A DNA stretch of 64,000 nucleotides from Acidobacteriota bacterium (GTDB taxonomy: Bacteria; Acidobacteriota; Terriglobia; Terriglobales; Acidobacteriaceae), in the NCBI GenBank assembly GCA_003225005.1, contig QIAN01000306.1:43529-107528 (forward strand), given 5' to 3'. Numbering within the stretch: position 1 is the first letter of the stretch; every line of letters begins with the position of its first letter. The notes below the pieces were generated by a model. The model was not told the DNA's origin, did no database searches, and was given only the letters and a program-made list of their open reading frames with translations. A program made the translations under genes and the position numbers. Positions 33,855 to 42,766 of the stretch are shown one piece after another.

Positions 33855-35300
33855 ATGTTTGCCAAGATTCAGCGCATACATTTCGTGGGCATTGGGGGCA
33901 TCGGCATGAGCGGGATTGCCGAGGTGTTGCTGAATTTGGGCTACAAGGTCTCGGGATCGGATCTGAAAAGCTCTGCCGTGACCCAGCGTCTGGCCGGATT
34001 GGGCGCGGCGGTGTTCGACAGGCACGCAGCAGAAAACATAAACGGAGCGGAGGTCGTGGTTACGAGTTCGGCGATCCCTGAAGAGAATCTTGAGGTTGCC
34101 GAGGCGCGCAAACTTCACATCCCAGTGATTCCGCGGGCGGAGATGCTGGCGGAGTTGATGCGGCTGAAGTACGGCATTGCTGTCGCGGGCATGCACGGCA
34201 AGACCACCACGACGTCGATGGTCGCGGCGGTGCTTGCGGGGGGCGGGCTTGATCCGACCGTGGTGGTGGGCGGCCGGGTTGACGCGATGGGATCGAATGC
34301 GCGGTTGGGGAAGTCGCAATATCTGGTCGCCGAGGCGGATGAGAGTGATCGCTCGTTTCTGAAGCTGTCACCGATTCTGGCGGTGGTGACCAACATTGAT
34401 CGCGAGCACATGGATTGCTACCGCAACATGCGAGACGTGAAGAATGCGTTTCTCGAGTTTATGGACCGTGTGCCGTTTTACGGAATGGTGGTGGCATGCA
34501 ACGACGATGGGCTATTGCGGCGGTTGCTGCCACGCGTGCAGCGGCGCACTCTGACTTATGGAACCAAGCGCGGCTCGGACTTTTACATCAAGCTGAATGC
34601 TGCCAATGCAGGAGGCTTGGTGAGGGGCCATGGGCAGCCTCTGAGCCGATTCAGGGTGAGCTATCGCAAACAGGATCTGGGCGAATTTACGCTGCATGTT
34701 CCGGGCGTGCACAACATTCTGAACGCTACCGCGGCGATCGCGGTCGGCATCGGCCTGGATGTTGGAGTTGAACCGATTCGTAAGGCGCTCGATCAATTTC
34801 GCGGCGTGGACCGGCGCTTTCATTTGCGCGGACAGGCGGCGGGAGTGTACGTAATTGATGACTATGGACACCATCCCACGGAAATCAAAGCTACGCTGGC
34901 GGCGGCGCGGCAGTACGGCTTCGGCAAAGTTCATGTGGTGTTTCAACCGCATCGTTACTCTCGCACTCGCGATCTGATGGAGGAATTCACGTCGGCATTT
35001 GGCGATGCGGATTCGCTGTTCGTGCTCGATATTTATGCGGCCAGCGAGAAGCCCATTGCGGGCGTCAGCGCGGATATTCTCGCGCAGCGGATCAGAGAAA
35101 CGATGACCCCGAAGGTGGTGCAATACGCGGACTCATTCGCCAATGCGGTCGAGTCGGTGGCGGCGGTGGCACAAGATGGCGACATGATTTTGACGCTGGG
35201 GGCGGGCAGCGTTTCGCAGTTGGGGCCGATGATTCTGGAAAGGTTGAAGGAACGCGAAGCAGCGGGTCAAGAAACTTCGAGCACAGCCAAACTCCCATAA
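33855..35300 (+). CDS. murC: UDP-MurNAc:L-alanine ligase
   Basis: Adds L-alanine to UDP-MurNAc, the first amino acid of the stem peptide. The 481-residue Mur ligase has IHFVGIGGIGMSGIAEVL at the N-terminus, GMHGKTTTTSMVA at about 112, EADESDRSF, NIDREHMDCY, the GHHP segment (DDYGHHPTEIKATLA) and FQPHRYSRT. ATG 33855 follows AAGGAG at 33844-33849. In many dcw clusters murB and ddl follow; here a hydrolase on the opposite strand comes next. Confidence 0.96.
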   Translation: MFAKIQRIHFVGIGGIGMSGIAEVLLNLGYKVSGSDLKSSAVTQRLAGLGAAVFDRHAAENINGAEVVVTSSAIPEENLEVAEARKLHIPVIPRAEMLAELMRLKYGIAVAGMHGKTTTTSMVAAVLAGGGLDPTVVVGGRVDAMGSNARLGKSQYLVAEADESDRSFLKLSPILAVVTNIDREHMDCYRNMRDVKNAFLEFMDRVPFYGMVVACNDDGLLRRLLPRVQRRTLTYGTKRGSDFYIKLNAANAGGLVRGHGQPLSRFRVSYRKQDLGEFTLHVPGVHNILNATAAIAVGIGLDVGVEPIRKALDQFRGVDRRFHLRGQAAGVYVIDDYGHHPTEIKATLAAARQYGFGKVHVVFQPHRYSRTRDLMEEFTSAFGDADSLFVLDIYAASEKPIAGVSADILAQRIRETMTPKVVQYADSFANAVESVAAVAQDGDMILTLGAGSVSQLGPMILERLKEREAAGQETSSTAKLP

Positions 35301-35372
35301 GCTCGAGAAAGCGAAGCTTCTTGTTGCCCTGGCCTCAACGGCTAAAACCGCCTGTAGTTTCCGAGATGAACG

Positions 35373-35394
35373 GCCCGGCTTAAAAAAGCTGGGC
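35373..35394. terminator. Hairpin between convergent murC and the CocE-like gene
   Basis: GCCCGGCTT (35373-35381) pairs with AAGCTGGGC (35386-35394) across an AAAA loop. The stem has one G-U pair, and TCTT follows. It lies 70 bp after the murC stop, consistent with a terminator. Confidence 0.55.
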
Positions 35395-35450
35395 TCTTCA
35401 AAGCGAACTTTCAGAGCTGCGTTTCGAAAGCGCCTTCCCATGGTGAATCA

Positions 35451-37418
35451 TTACGGCGTCACGACCAGTGGCAGTTCGATGAAGCTGGCTTGGGCGCCTG
35501 CGTGGTAGACACGCTGCACTGCCTTTCGGTAATCTCCTGGTTTTGCCCAGAAAATGTTGGGCACGAAGGTCTGCGGATTGCGGTCGTAGAGCGGAAACCA
35601 GCTCGATTGAATCTGAACCATGATTTTGTGACCCGGCAGGAAGACATGGTTGGCTGTGGGTAGAGTGATCCGATACGGCAGCGGCTTGTCGGGGGCGATG
35701 GGCTTGGCTGTTTCAACGCTCTCTCGATAGCGACCGCGGAAGATGTCCGCTGAGATCATCAGCTGATAGCCTCCCATGCCGGGCTGACCGGCGACCTCAT
35801 CGGGATAGACGTCAATCACTTTTATTACCCAGTCTGAGTCGGTGCCGCTGGTCGAGGCGACGAGATTGGCGACCGGCTGCCCGCTCATTTTTATCGGCGT
35901 GGTCAACACATCGGAAACGAATGCGAGGACATCCGGACGGCCCGACGCTTCACGTTGGTCATCCACCAGCCACTGCGGCCAGGTCAGGCCGTTGTCGTAG
36001 CCCTCGGGCTGACTGGGACGTCGGCGGAAGGGGACGGGCTTGGCGGGATCGGAGACATATTCGTCGAAGGCCGCATCCCCGGCTTTCGGTGCGGCGAAAC
36101 CCAGCTTTAGAGCCGCCTCCAGGTAGAGCGGAGTCGACTTGATCGTGCAGCCACTGGCGCAGCCGGCGGGCCAGGCGGGCAGACGCCGCCAAGCGTTTGT
36201 TCCGGTTTCAAACGCAATTACTGGCGCGACATTATCGGCGGGCGCGCCATCTTTGAGGTAGTGGTCCAGGAATGGCCGCAAGATTTGAGTGCGGAAGTAT
36301 AGCCCGGTATCGCTATTGAATTGCAAAGCGCCGAGCGTGCTGCCGTCGCCAATTTCCTGACCGTGATGCCACGGTCCCAGGACCAGAAATACTTTGTCGT
36401 TGGCTGTGTCTTTTGCTTTGAGCGCCTTGTATAACGCGGGAGCGCCGTAGATATCTTCCTGGTCCCATAGGCTGTCCACCAGCATCGTCGGCACCTTCAG
36501 CGGTTGCGCGGCCAGAATGCGATCCATCGCCTGGTCCTGCCAAAAGGAATCGTAGCTGGGATGCTCCATAAGTTTCCGCCAAAAACCGATCTGCTCCATC
36601 CCGCGCCGGTGGCCGAGTTCGCCCGCCGATCCCGCCTCCATGTACACGTCGTAGTCGTCGAAGTGATTGCTCCACCATTTGGCCTTGTTCGCACGCGTCC
36701 CCACCTGTTCGTAGATGTACGGCATATTCTGCTGGCGGAAGGCGCCGTTGTGGAACCAGTCATCGCCCATCCATCCGTCGACCATGGGGTTCATGGGCAC
36801 TGCGACTTTGAGCGCGGGATGCGGGTTGACGAGTGCCATCAAGGTGGTGAAGCCGTCGTAGGAGATGCCCAGGATTCCGACTTTGCCATTGCTTTCCGGG
36901 ACATTGTTCACCAGCCAGTCGATAGTGTCGTAGGTGTCGGTGGCGTGATCGACCGGGGTCGGATTCAGCGGGCCGTGCAGCGGACGAGTCATCACGTAAT
37001 CGCCTTCAGAACCATACTTGCCCCGCACATCCTGCACGACGCGAATGTAGCCACCGTCGACGATTACCTCAGTGGCATTGTCGTAGCCGTTCAACATTGG
37101 ACCGAGGTGGGGGCTTTCAGCGTGGCTGGTCAGAGCTGTGGCGTTGTAGGGCGTGCGCGTCAGCAGGATGGGCGCGCTCTTGGCTCCCTTCGGGACTATG
37201 ATGACGGTGTGCAGTTTCACGCCGTCGCGCATGGGGATCATCAGGTCGCGCTTGATGTACTCGAAGCTGTCGGTGACGGGCTGGAAGTTAGCCGGGGTTT
37301 CGCTCGGGAAGTCTGGGTAATCTGTGGGGGCCTGAGCGGCCGAGGGTTGAACCAACGACAGAGCGCCAAACAGGGGCGCCAGTAAGATCAGGGCACAAGG
37401 GCGGATGATCAGTTTCAT
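35451..37418 (-). CDS. Secreted CocE/NonD-family alpha/beta hydrolase
   Basis: A 655-residue exported hydrolase. The signal peptide MKLIIRPCALILLAPLFGAL ends near SAAQ. The family core has the nucleophile Ser at about 186 in GILGISYDGF, an RDGVKLHTVI segment, DVRGKYGSEGDY, and a late histidine in LGPWHHGQEIG (about 355). A C-terminal jelly-roll domain follows (PYRITLPTANHVFLPGHKIMV-type sequence). Relatives are cocaine esterase, X-Pro dipeptidyl peptidase and glutaryl-7-ACA acylase; the substrate is unknown. Transcribed against the dcw genes, it interrupts the murC-ftsQ junction. Confidence 0.9.
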   Translation of the reverse strand: MKLIIRPCALILLAPLFGALSLVQPSAAQAPTDYPDFPSETPANFQPVTDSFEYIKRDLMIPMRDGVKLHTVIIVPKGAKSAPILLTRTPYNATALTSHAESPHLGPMLNGYDNATEVIVDGGYIRVVQDVRGKYGSEGDYVMTRPLHGPLNPTPVDHATDTYDTIDWLVNNVPESNGKVGILGISYDGFTTLMALVNPHPALKVAVPMNPMVDGWMGDDWFHNGAFRQQNMPYIYEQVGTRANKAKWWSNHFDDYDVYMEAGSAGELGHRRGMEQIGFWRKLMEHPSYDSFWQDQAMDRILAAQPLKVPTMLVDSLWDQEDIYGAPALYKALKAKDTANDKVFLVLGPWHHGQEIGDGSTLGALQFNSDTGLYFRTQILRPFLDHYLKDGAPADNVAPVIAFETGTNAWRRLPAWPAGCASGCTIKSTPLYLEAALKLGFAAPKAGDAAFDEYVSDPAKPVPFRRRPSQPEGYDNGLTWPQWLVDDQREASGRPDVLAFVSDVLTTPIKMSGQPVANLVASTSGTDSDWVIKVIDVYPDEVAGQPGMGGYQLMISADIFRGRYRESVETAKPIAPDKPLPYRITLPTANHVFLPGHKIMVQIQSSWFPLYDRNPQTFVPNIFWAKPGDYRKAVQRVYHAGAQASFIELPLVVTP

Positions 37419-37529
37419 GGGAGTTCCGCATTATAGCTTGCGAGGGCCCAAGCAGGCGAAACTCCGCGCCACCGGTGTCCGTATTTTCCATTGCTAACGG
37501 ATTTGGACGGTCCTCGTCCAAAGCCTCAG

Positions 37530-38069
37530 ATGGAGACAATGGCGATGAAACAAGGATGGTATTGGCTGGCGGCGGGCGTGATGGCACTGGGGCTGAATGG
37601 CGTGTATCACCAGGGTGGGGCGGAGTGGACGCACCGACTCGTCAATCGGTCGGCGGCTGTTGTGGCCCTGGCGTCGGGACGTGCGGAGCGATTTCTGGGC
37701 TCTGCCCGAGAGCAGACCCTGCTTTGCCGGGGCGCGACGGAGATGGCGCGCTTCCAGACGAAAATGGCGCGGACCCAGACCGTCTTCGCCCATTTCGACG
37801 CGATGACCGCGCAGCAAGAGGCTGGCTTAGCCCGGTTGGAAGCGAATCGCGCGCAGTTTGAGGCGGGTCGGGCGCGGATGGAAGCGCAGGTTGCGCGGTT
37901 GGACTACGCGTCGGCTTCGTTGAGTCCGGAGTTTGGTGCGGCCTTCGGCCCGAAGCGAATCAAGCTACCCGTGATATGTCCAAGGTTGCGGGTGAATATT
38001 CCGCGGACGTTGGTGCGAGTTCCAGCTCCGACCGTGCGGGTCGAAACAGTATCCGCAGGACCGATCTAA
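37530..38069 (+). CDS. Membrane-anchored coiled-coil protein, unknown
   Basis: A 179-residue protein. A short hydrophobic N-terminal segment (YWLAAGVMALGLNGV) could be a signal anchor or signal peptide. The middle is a long heptad-like helix with repeated A-R-L/M/F-E patterns (ARLEANRAQFEAGRARMEAQ). The C-terminus is basic, Pro/Val-rich (RTLVRVPAPTVRVE). Starts at 37530, 37539 and 37545 are all possible; the first is reported. It lies between the CocE-like gene and ftsQ. Function unknown; an envelope role is inferred from position. Confidence 0.6.
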   Translation: METMAMKQGWYWLAAGVMALGLNGVYHQGGAEWTHRLVNRSAAVVALASGRAERFLGSAREQTLLCRGATEMARFQTKMARTQTVFAHFDAMTAQQEAGLARLEANRAQFEAGRARMEAQVARLDYASASLSPEFGAAFGPKRIKLPVICPRLRVNIPRTLVRVPAPTVRVETVSAGPI

Positions 38070-38425
38070 TTTTTCTCCCTCTCCTCCAGTGAAGCGCAAC
38101 GGGCGCGGCGAACCTGCCGTGCCCGAATTTTTTCGCTGACGCATCCCGATTCGCGGCGGAATCTTACTTGTAACTAATTTTTTTCGTCAGAAAGCAGCTG
38201 ATTTCAGCTCGTACTCTTCAACCAAGAGTTACGCTGGAAGCTTGATTCTTACGCGCTTCGCGGCTATTTAGCAGGACATCGGTTGACCTCTCCTAGGTGG
38301 AAAACTCTTGATCCCATGCCTGTCCTGCCGTGCAAAAAACAACAAGATTTTTTCTATCTCAATTCGCGAAAAGCCGTTATAGTGAGGACACTCGGCGATT
38401 CACTGACGACAACTGACCTGAACTG
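38070..38425 (+). promoter_or_regulatory. Intergenic region upstream of ftsQ, probable promoter
   Basis: 356 bp without a gene. TATAGT occurs near 38378, about 45 bp before ftsQ, as a possible -10 box. TTGACC near 38283 could belong to another promoter, but it is too far to pair with TATAGT. Several AT-rich runs are present (38178-38190, 38335-38360). A separate promoter for ftsQAZ is expected because the upstream genes do not run into it. Confidence 0.3.
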
Positions 38426-39715
38426 ATGGCGCGGAAAGCGAGCCCCACCATCTCGCAGGAGGAGTTGTATCCACCCAGCGCTCCATACGCGCGCCAGGAG
38501 CTCGACGACGCGCGTCTCGTGGACCTGGATGTGGATGAGGAATCCCCATTCTTGCGCGGACAGAAGCGCGTCTCCGCCCGCCGCAGCTCGCTTCCCAAAA
38601 AAACCGCAAATCGGCTGATCTGGGTCTCACTGGCCGCCACCGTGGTGTGTTTCGCCACCGTGGCCGCAAGCGCCTTTTACCGTTATGGCGAACGTTCCTG
38701 GCGCTTCCGAGTGGACTCGAGCGACAACATTGAAATTACGGGCACGCAAAACGTCACTAAGGGCCAGATCATGGAGGTGATGGGCGGCGACATGGGGCGC
38801 AACGTTTTTTTCATCCCCCTGGCACAGCAGAAGGCGCAATTAGAACAGATTCCATGGGTGGAATCGGCCAGCGTGATGCGCTTCGTGCCCAACCGCCTGA
38901 AAGTGGAAATTCACGAGCGCACTCCGGTGGCGTTTGCCCGTGTGGGGCCGCGAATTTCGCTGATCGACGCCAGCGGCGCGCTGATGGAGCTGACGTCGAC
39001 GAAGAAGTATTCGTTTCCTGTGATTCTCGGAATGAATGCCGGCGAGCCGCTTTCGACGCGCGCGCCGCGAATGAAGGTCTACAACGAACTGGCGCGAGAG
39101 CTGGATTCAGGTGGCGCGCACTACTCGCAGGACTTGAGCGAAGTGGACTTGTCGGATCTGGAAGATGTGAAAGTGCGAGTGAATGATCCGTCGGGCGAAG
39201 TGCTGGTGCATCTGGGAGCCTCGGATTATCTGAGACGCTACAAGATTTACGTTTCCCATGCGCGGGAGTGGCGGCAGCAGTTCGACAAGCTTGAGTCGGT
39301 GGATTTGCGGTATGAGAACCAGATCATCGTGAATCCGGATTTGGAGGGCACGGCCAAGCGAGCGGCGTTGAGCCCTGCGGCGGCCAAGACGGCCATGGCC
39401 GCAGGAGTGAAGCCGGCGGCGCTGCTCAGCAAATTCGGTCCGCATGACCGGGTTGTACCCAAGCCGGCGTTTGCGCTGCCGGAGAGGAAATTGGAGGCTA
39501 AGCCCGCGGGCCACAAGGCCGTGAAAAAGATATGGGTGAGGGCCAAGCCGAGGAAGGCAAATCGTAGAACCGCGAAGTCCAGGGCCGGGGTGGCGAACAA
39601 GCCGGTAACAAAGAGGGTGGCAGCGCCGGGTCTGGCGAAGCCGGCGGCTGGAGTGCCACAGAAGCCGAGTCCGGCGATTGCGAAGGGCCAGGGCAGTGCG
39701 GGGCCGGGCGAATAA
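38426..39715 (+). CDS. ftsQ: Cell division protein FtsQ/DivIB with long basic C-terminal tail
   Basis: Bitopic divisome protein linking early and late division proteins. The 429-residue chain has a cytoplasmic N-terminus (about 1-62), one TM helix (about 63-85, LIWVSLAATVVCFATVAASAF), a POTRA domain (about 97-165, with IEITGTQNVTKGQIMEV and PWVESASVMRFVPNRLKVEIHER) and the beta domain to about 300. The last ~125 residues are rich in K, R, A and P and lie in the periplasm by topology. E. coli FtsQ is about 276 residues and lacks such a tail. ATG 38426 is used. Confidence 0.9.
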   Translation: MARKASPTISQEELYPPSAPYARQELDDARLVDLDVDEESPFLRGQKRVSARRSSLPKKTANRLIWVSLAATVVCFATVAASAFYRYGERSWRFRVDSSDNIEITGTQNVTKGQIMEVMGGDMGRNVFFIPLAQQKAQLEQIPWVESASVMRFVPNRLKVEIHERTPVAFARVGPRISLIDASGALMELTSTKKYSFPVILGMNAGEPLSTRAPRMKVYNELARELDSGGAHYSQDLSEVDLSDLEDVKVRVNDPSGEVLVHLGASDYLRRYKIYVSHAREWRQQFDKLESVDLRYENQIIVNPDLEGTAKRAALSPAAAKTAMAAGVKPAALLSKFGPHDRVVPKPAFALPERKLEAKPAGHKAVKKIWVRAKPRKANRRTAKSRAGVANKPVTKRVAAPGLAKPAAGVPQKPSPAIAKGQGSAGPGE

Positions 39716-39802
39716 GTTTAAGGCAAAGGCGGGATAAAAGCGAAGGCAATCAAGCTTAACCACACGCTTCATGCATTGAAGACCAAGGGAATCCATAAAA
39801 GC

Positions 39803-41023
39803 ATGGGGAATCAGCAAGGGACCTTTTTAACGGCGATTGATGTGGGCAGCGCCAAGACATGCGCGCTCATGGCGGAGGTTACCGACGTCGGCTTGCGCTA
39901 TCGCGGGCACGGCGTGGCCGAGTCGCGCGGATCGCGCAAGGGTGTCATCGTTGAGCTCGACAAGGCAGTGGCTGCGATCCAGAAAGCCGTTGAAGCCGCG
40001 GAAGATATCGCGGGTGCACCCGTGGAGAACGCAATCGTCGGCATCGGTGGTGCTCATGTTCGCGGAGTCAACAGCCACGGCGGCATCAGTCTGGGCACAA
40101 GGCCGCGTGAGATTGGACGCGATGAGATCAAGCTGGCGGTGGATAAGACGCGCACGATTCCCCTGCCCGCCGACCGCGAAATTCTGCATTTGTTGCCGCA
40201 GGAATTCATCCTCGACGATCAGGCGGGCGTACACGACCCCTTGGGAATGATGGCGGCGCGGCTCGAGGTGCGGGTTCACATGGTGACGGCCGCGACGAGC
40301 GCCACGCAAAACGTGATCACCGCGGTGAACAAGGCCGGAGTCCATATCGATGACACGGTGTTTGAGCCGCTTGCCGCTGCCGATTCCGTGCTGCGTGCCG
40401 ATGAACGCGAAATGGGCGTGTGCCTGGCCGACATCGGCGCGGGTTCGAGCGAGCTGGTTGTTTTTCATCAGGGTGCGGTTACTTATACCGGAGTAATTCC
40501 GGTGGGCGGCGATCACTTCACCAGTGACTTGTCGGTGGGGATGTGCACGCCGTTGGCGGAAGCGGAGAAGATCAAGAAGGCTTACGGCAACGCCATCGTG
40601 ACACTCATCCCTGAGGGGAATGAGGTCGAGGTGCCGTCGGTAGGCGACCGGCCTTCGCGGCTGCTGCCGCAGCGCTTAGTGGCCGAGATTCTAGAGCCCC
40701 GGGCTCGAGAGTTATTCGAGATGTTGCGGGAGTCTCTTCGCCACGGCGGCATGTTCGAGGTTTGCCTCGCCGGAATAGTGCTGACCGGTGGCGCGTCTCG
40801 ACTGCCAGGAATTTTCGACGTGGCGGAATCAGTGCTGCGGCGACCAGTGCGCCTGTCCTGGCCTATGCCGTTGGCGAAAATGCCGGCTACGTTGGCGGAG
40901 CCGGAGTTCGCCACGGTTCTGGGCATGGTGCACTACGGGCAGCGGGCGCGGATTGCGCGGGGTCTCCAGGAGGATCGCTGGGGATCGCGGCTCAAGGCGC
41001 TACTGGTGGGCAAGGGAGCCTAA
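39803..41023 (+). CDS. ftsA: Cell division protein FtsA
   Basis: Actin-like membrane tether for FtsZ. The 406-residue protein has FLTAIDVGSAKTCALMAEV at the N-terminus, the 1C domain with VIVELDKAVAAIQKAVEAAE, and NAIVGIGGAHV. The nucleotide site is CLADIGAGSSELVVF at about 205, and the adenosine motif is IVLTGGASRLPGI at about 330. A C-terminal amphipathic helix (RWGSRLKALLVGKG) would bind the membrane. ATG 39803 is preferred over the upstream TTG 39776. It sits 87 bp after ftsQ. Confidence 0.94.
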   Translation: MGNQQGTFLTAIDVGSAKTCALMAEVTDVGLRYRGHGVAESRGSRKGVIVELDKAVAAIQKAVEAAEDIAGAPVENAIVGIGGAHVRGVNSHGGISLGTRPREIGRDEIKLAVDKTRTIPLPADREILHLLPQEFILDDQAGVHDPLGMMAARLEVRVHMVTAATSATQNVITAVNKAGVHIDDTVFEPLAAADSVLRADEREMGVCLADIGAGSSELVVFHQGAVTYTGVIPVGGDHFTSDLSVGMCTPLAEAEKIKKAYGNAIVTLIPEGNEVEVPSVGDRPSRLLPQRLVAEILEPRARELFEMLRESLRHGGMFEVCLAGIVLTGGASRLPGIFDVAESVLRRPVRLSWPMPLAKMPATLAEPEFATVLGMVHYGQRARIARGLQEDRWGSRLKALLVGKGA

Positions 41024-41026
41024 AGC

Positions 41027-41123
41027 AGTGATCAGTGGTTCGTGATTAGTGATCAGTGGCCCGTGGTCAGTAAACCCAGACCACAACACGGGTCAGATTT
41101 ACTGGCCACTGACCACTTACTTA
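41027..41123. repeat. Heptamer-periodic inverted repeat between ftsA and ftsZ
   Basis: Left arm 41027-41075 has seven 7-bp units (AGTGATC, AGTGGTT, CGTGATT and so on). Right arm 41096-41123 has four reverse units (GATTTAC, TGGCCAC, TGACCAC and TTACTTA). The phase is exact in both arms, and about 20 bp separate them. The left arm starts 3 bp after the ftsA stop, and the right arm ends 47 bp before ftsZ. The unit word differs from the mutL and mraY elements, but the 7-bp structure is the same. Confidence 0.7.
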
Positions 41124-41170
41124 GTTACGGCGCGAACGAGAAAAGACAATTCACACACACGGTGGACACA

Positions 41171-42421
41171 ATGAAAAACGATTCGAAAATTCGTATCAGC
41201 TTTAACGAAGAGCCTCGCAACGATGCCAAGATTAAGGTCATCGGCGTGGGTGGCGGCGGTGGCAATGCGGTGAACCGAATGATCGATGCCGGAGTCGAAG
41301 GCATCGAGTTCATCGTGGCCAATACCGATTTGCAGGCGCTGCGCATGTCGCGGGCACCGGTCAAGCTACAGCTTGGAGTGAAGCTGACCAATGGTCTGGG
41401 TGCGGGCGCCAATCCTGAGGTCGGCCGCAAGGCCGCATTAGAAGACTCGGACAAAATCATCGAAGCGCTGGAAGGCGCTGACATGGTTTTCGTGACTACC
41501 GGCCTGGGTGGTGGCACTGGCACGGGCTCGGCTCCCATCATCGCGTCGCTGGCGTGCGAAATGGGAGCGCTTACTGTCGCCGTCGTGACCAAGCCCTTTG
41601 CGTTCGAAGGCAAACGCCGAATGGCGCAAGCCGAGCGCGGTATCAGCGAGCTGATGGAATCAGTCGACACTACTATCGTGATTCCTAACGAAAAGCTATT
41701 GGCAGTGGCGGAGAATGCCGGATTCTTCGAATCGTTCCGTATTGCCGACGATATTTTGCGGCAAGGTGTGCAGGGAATCTCGGACATCATCACCATCCCC
41801 GGGATCATCAACCGCGATTTCGCCGATGTGAAAACCATCATGGCGCGCATGGGTTATGCCGTGATGGGCACGGCGACGGCCAGTGGGCAACGCCGCGCGA
41901 CGGAGGCGGCGCAACGCGCAGTTGCTTCTCCTCTCTTGGAGGCGGGTGCAATTGACGGCGCGCGCGGCATCCTCATCAACATCACTGGATCAGCGTCACT
42001 GAAGCTGGCCGAGGTGCAGCAGGCGTGCTCGATCATTCAGAGCGCGGCCCATGAAGATGCCAACATCATTTTCGGCGCGGTGATGGACGAGAAGATGAAA
42101 GATTCGGTGAAGATCACGGTGATCGCTACCGGCTTCCGCGATGCGAGCAGTGGCCGCCAGCGTCAGCAGGAAATGCGCAACTCGTTTGCGGCATCGCATG
42201 ATGATGCCATGGATTTTCCCGATGCCATAGATCGGAGAGAACCAGAATCAACGCCTGAGAAGGAGTCTCCGCTGATTATGGAGTCTGCGTCTGTGGCGGT
42301 AGCTCATCCGTCTCCTGAAGTGATTTCGCTCGACACCATGCGGGGCGCTTTGGCCGCAAATTTCGAGCAGGACGATCTTGATGTACCTGCTTTCCTGCGC
42401 AAAAGAAGTGAGGTCATGTAA
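41171..42421 (+). CDS. ftsZ: Cell division GTPase FtsZ
   Basis: Tubulin-like GTPase that forms the Z-ring. The 416-residue protein has [16 protein letters not shown] at the N-terminus, the T4 signature [10 protein letters not shown] at about 112, [10 protein letters not shown], and the T7 loop [11 protein letters not shown] at about 217. A variable linker (about 325-400) leads to the conserved C-terminal peptide [11 protein letters not shown], which in other bacteria binds FtsA. The frame is open upstream, but ATG 41171 gives the standard start. It is preceded by the inverted-repeat element. Confidence 0.97.
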   Translation: MKNDSKIRISFNEEPRNDAKIKVIGVGGGGGNAVNRMIDAGVEGIEFIVANTDLQALRMSRAPVKLQLGVKLTNGLGAGANPEVGRKAALEDSDKIIEALEGADMVFVTTGLGGGTGTGSAPIIASLACEMGALTVAVVTKPFAFEGKRRMAQAERGISELMESVDTTIVIPNEKLLAVAENAGFFESFRIADDILRQGVQGISDIITIPGIINRDFADVKTIMARMGYAVMGTATASGQRRATEAAQRAVASPLLEAGAIDGARGILINITGSASLKLAEVQQACSIIQSAAHEDANIIFGAVMDEKMKDSVKITVIATGFRDASSGRQRQQEMRNSFAASHDDAMDFPDAIDRREPESTPEKESPLIMESASVAVAHPSPEVISLDTMRGALAANFEQDDLDVPAFLRKRSEVM

Positions 42422-42766
42422 CAGGAGTGCAACGCCTTTGTCCGGAAAGTGAAACCCGCTGCATGGCGGCGCCTGGGTGCCGACTGGGAGAATGTAACGC
42501 TTTTTTCCCATGGGCAGCATCTTCTCAGTAACCCGTAATGGGTCACCTAAGGTGCGGGAACCGTGGTAATGGCTCTGTATCTGTTTGGTTCAGAACGTTT
42601 TAAGTCGAAATCGATATTTTATGGAAAACAAACTTTATCGTTGCCACGAATGGCTAACTCTCGTACTATCTTGAAGTTGAGTGAATTCCGCTGTGGCGCC
42701 CGCCACTGGCAAGGTTCGTGCATCAAAACGATCATGATTTCCGGGGAATAGGGAAAAGAACCACCA
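42422..42766 (+). other. 345-bp leader between ftsZ and the transpeptidase gene, no gene seen
   Basis: No convincing ORF. The first ~120 bp are GC-rich with several possible hairpins, e.g. TGGGA near 42485 pairing with TCCCA near 42506 and GGCGCC-type pairs near 42468. The last ~180 bp are AT-rich. I compared it by eye with GEMM, ydaO, cobalamin and TPP riboswitch features and found no match. A structured leader or an unannotated small RNA is possible. Confidence 0.3.

Noticed and set aside
42422..42766. Riboswitch before the transpeptidase gene
   Set aside because: By eye I found no GEMM, ydaO, cobalamin or TPP core. The leader may still be structured, so it is noted in the features but not called.
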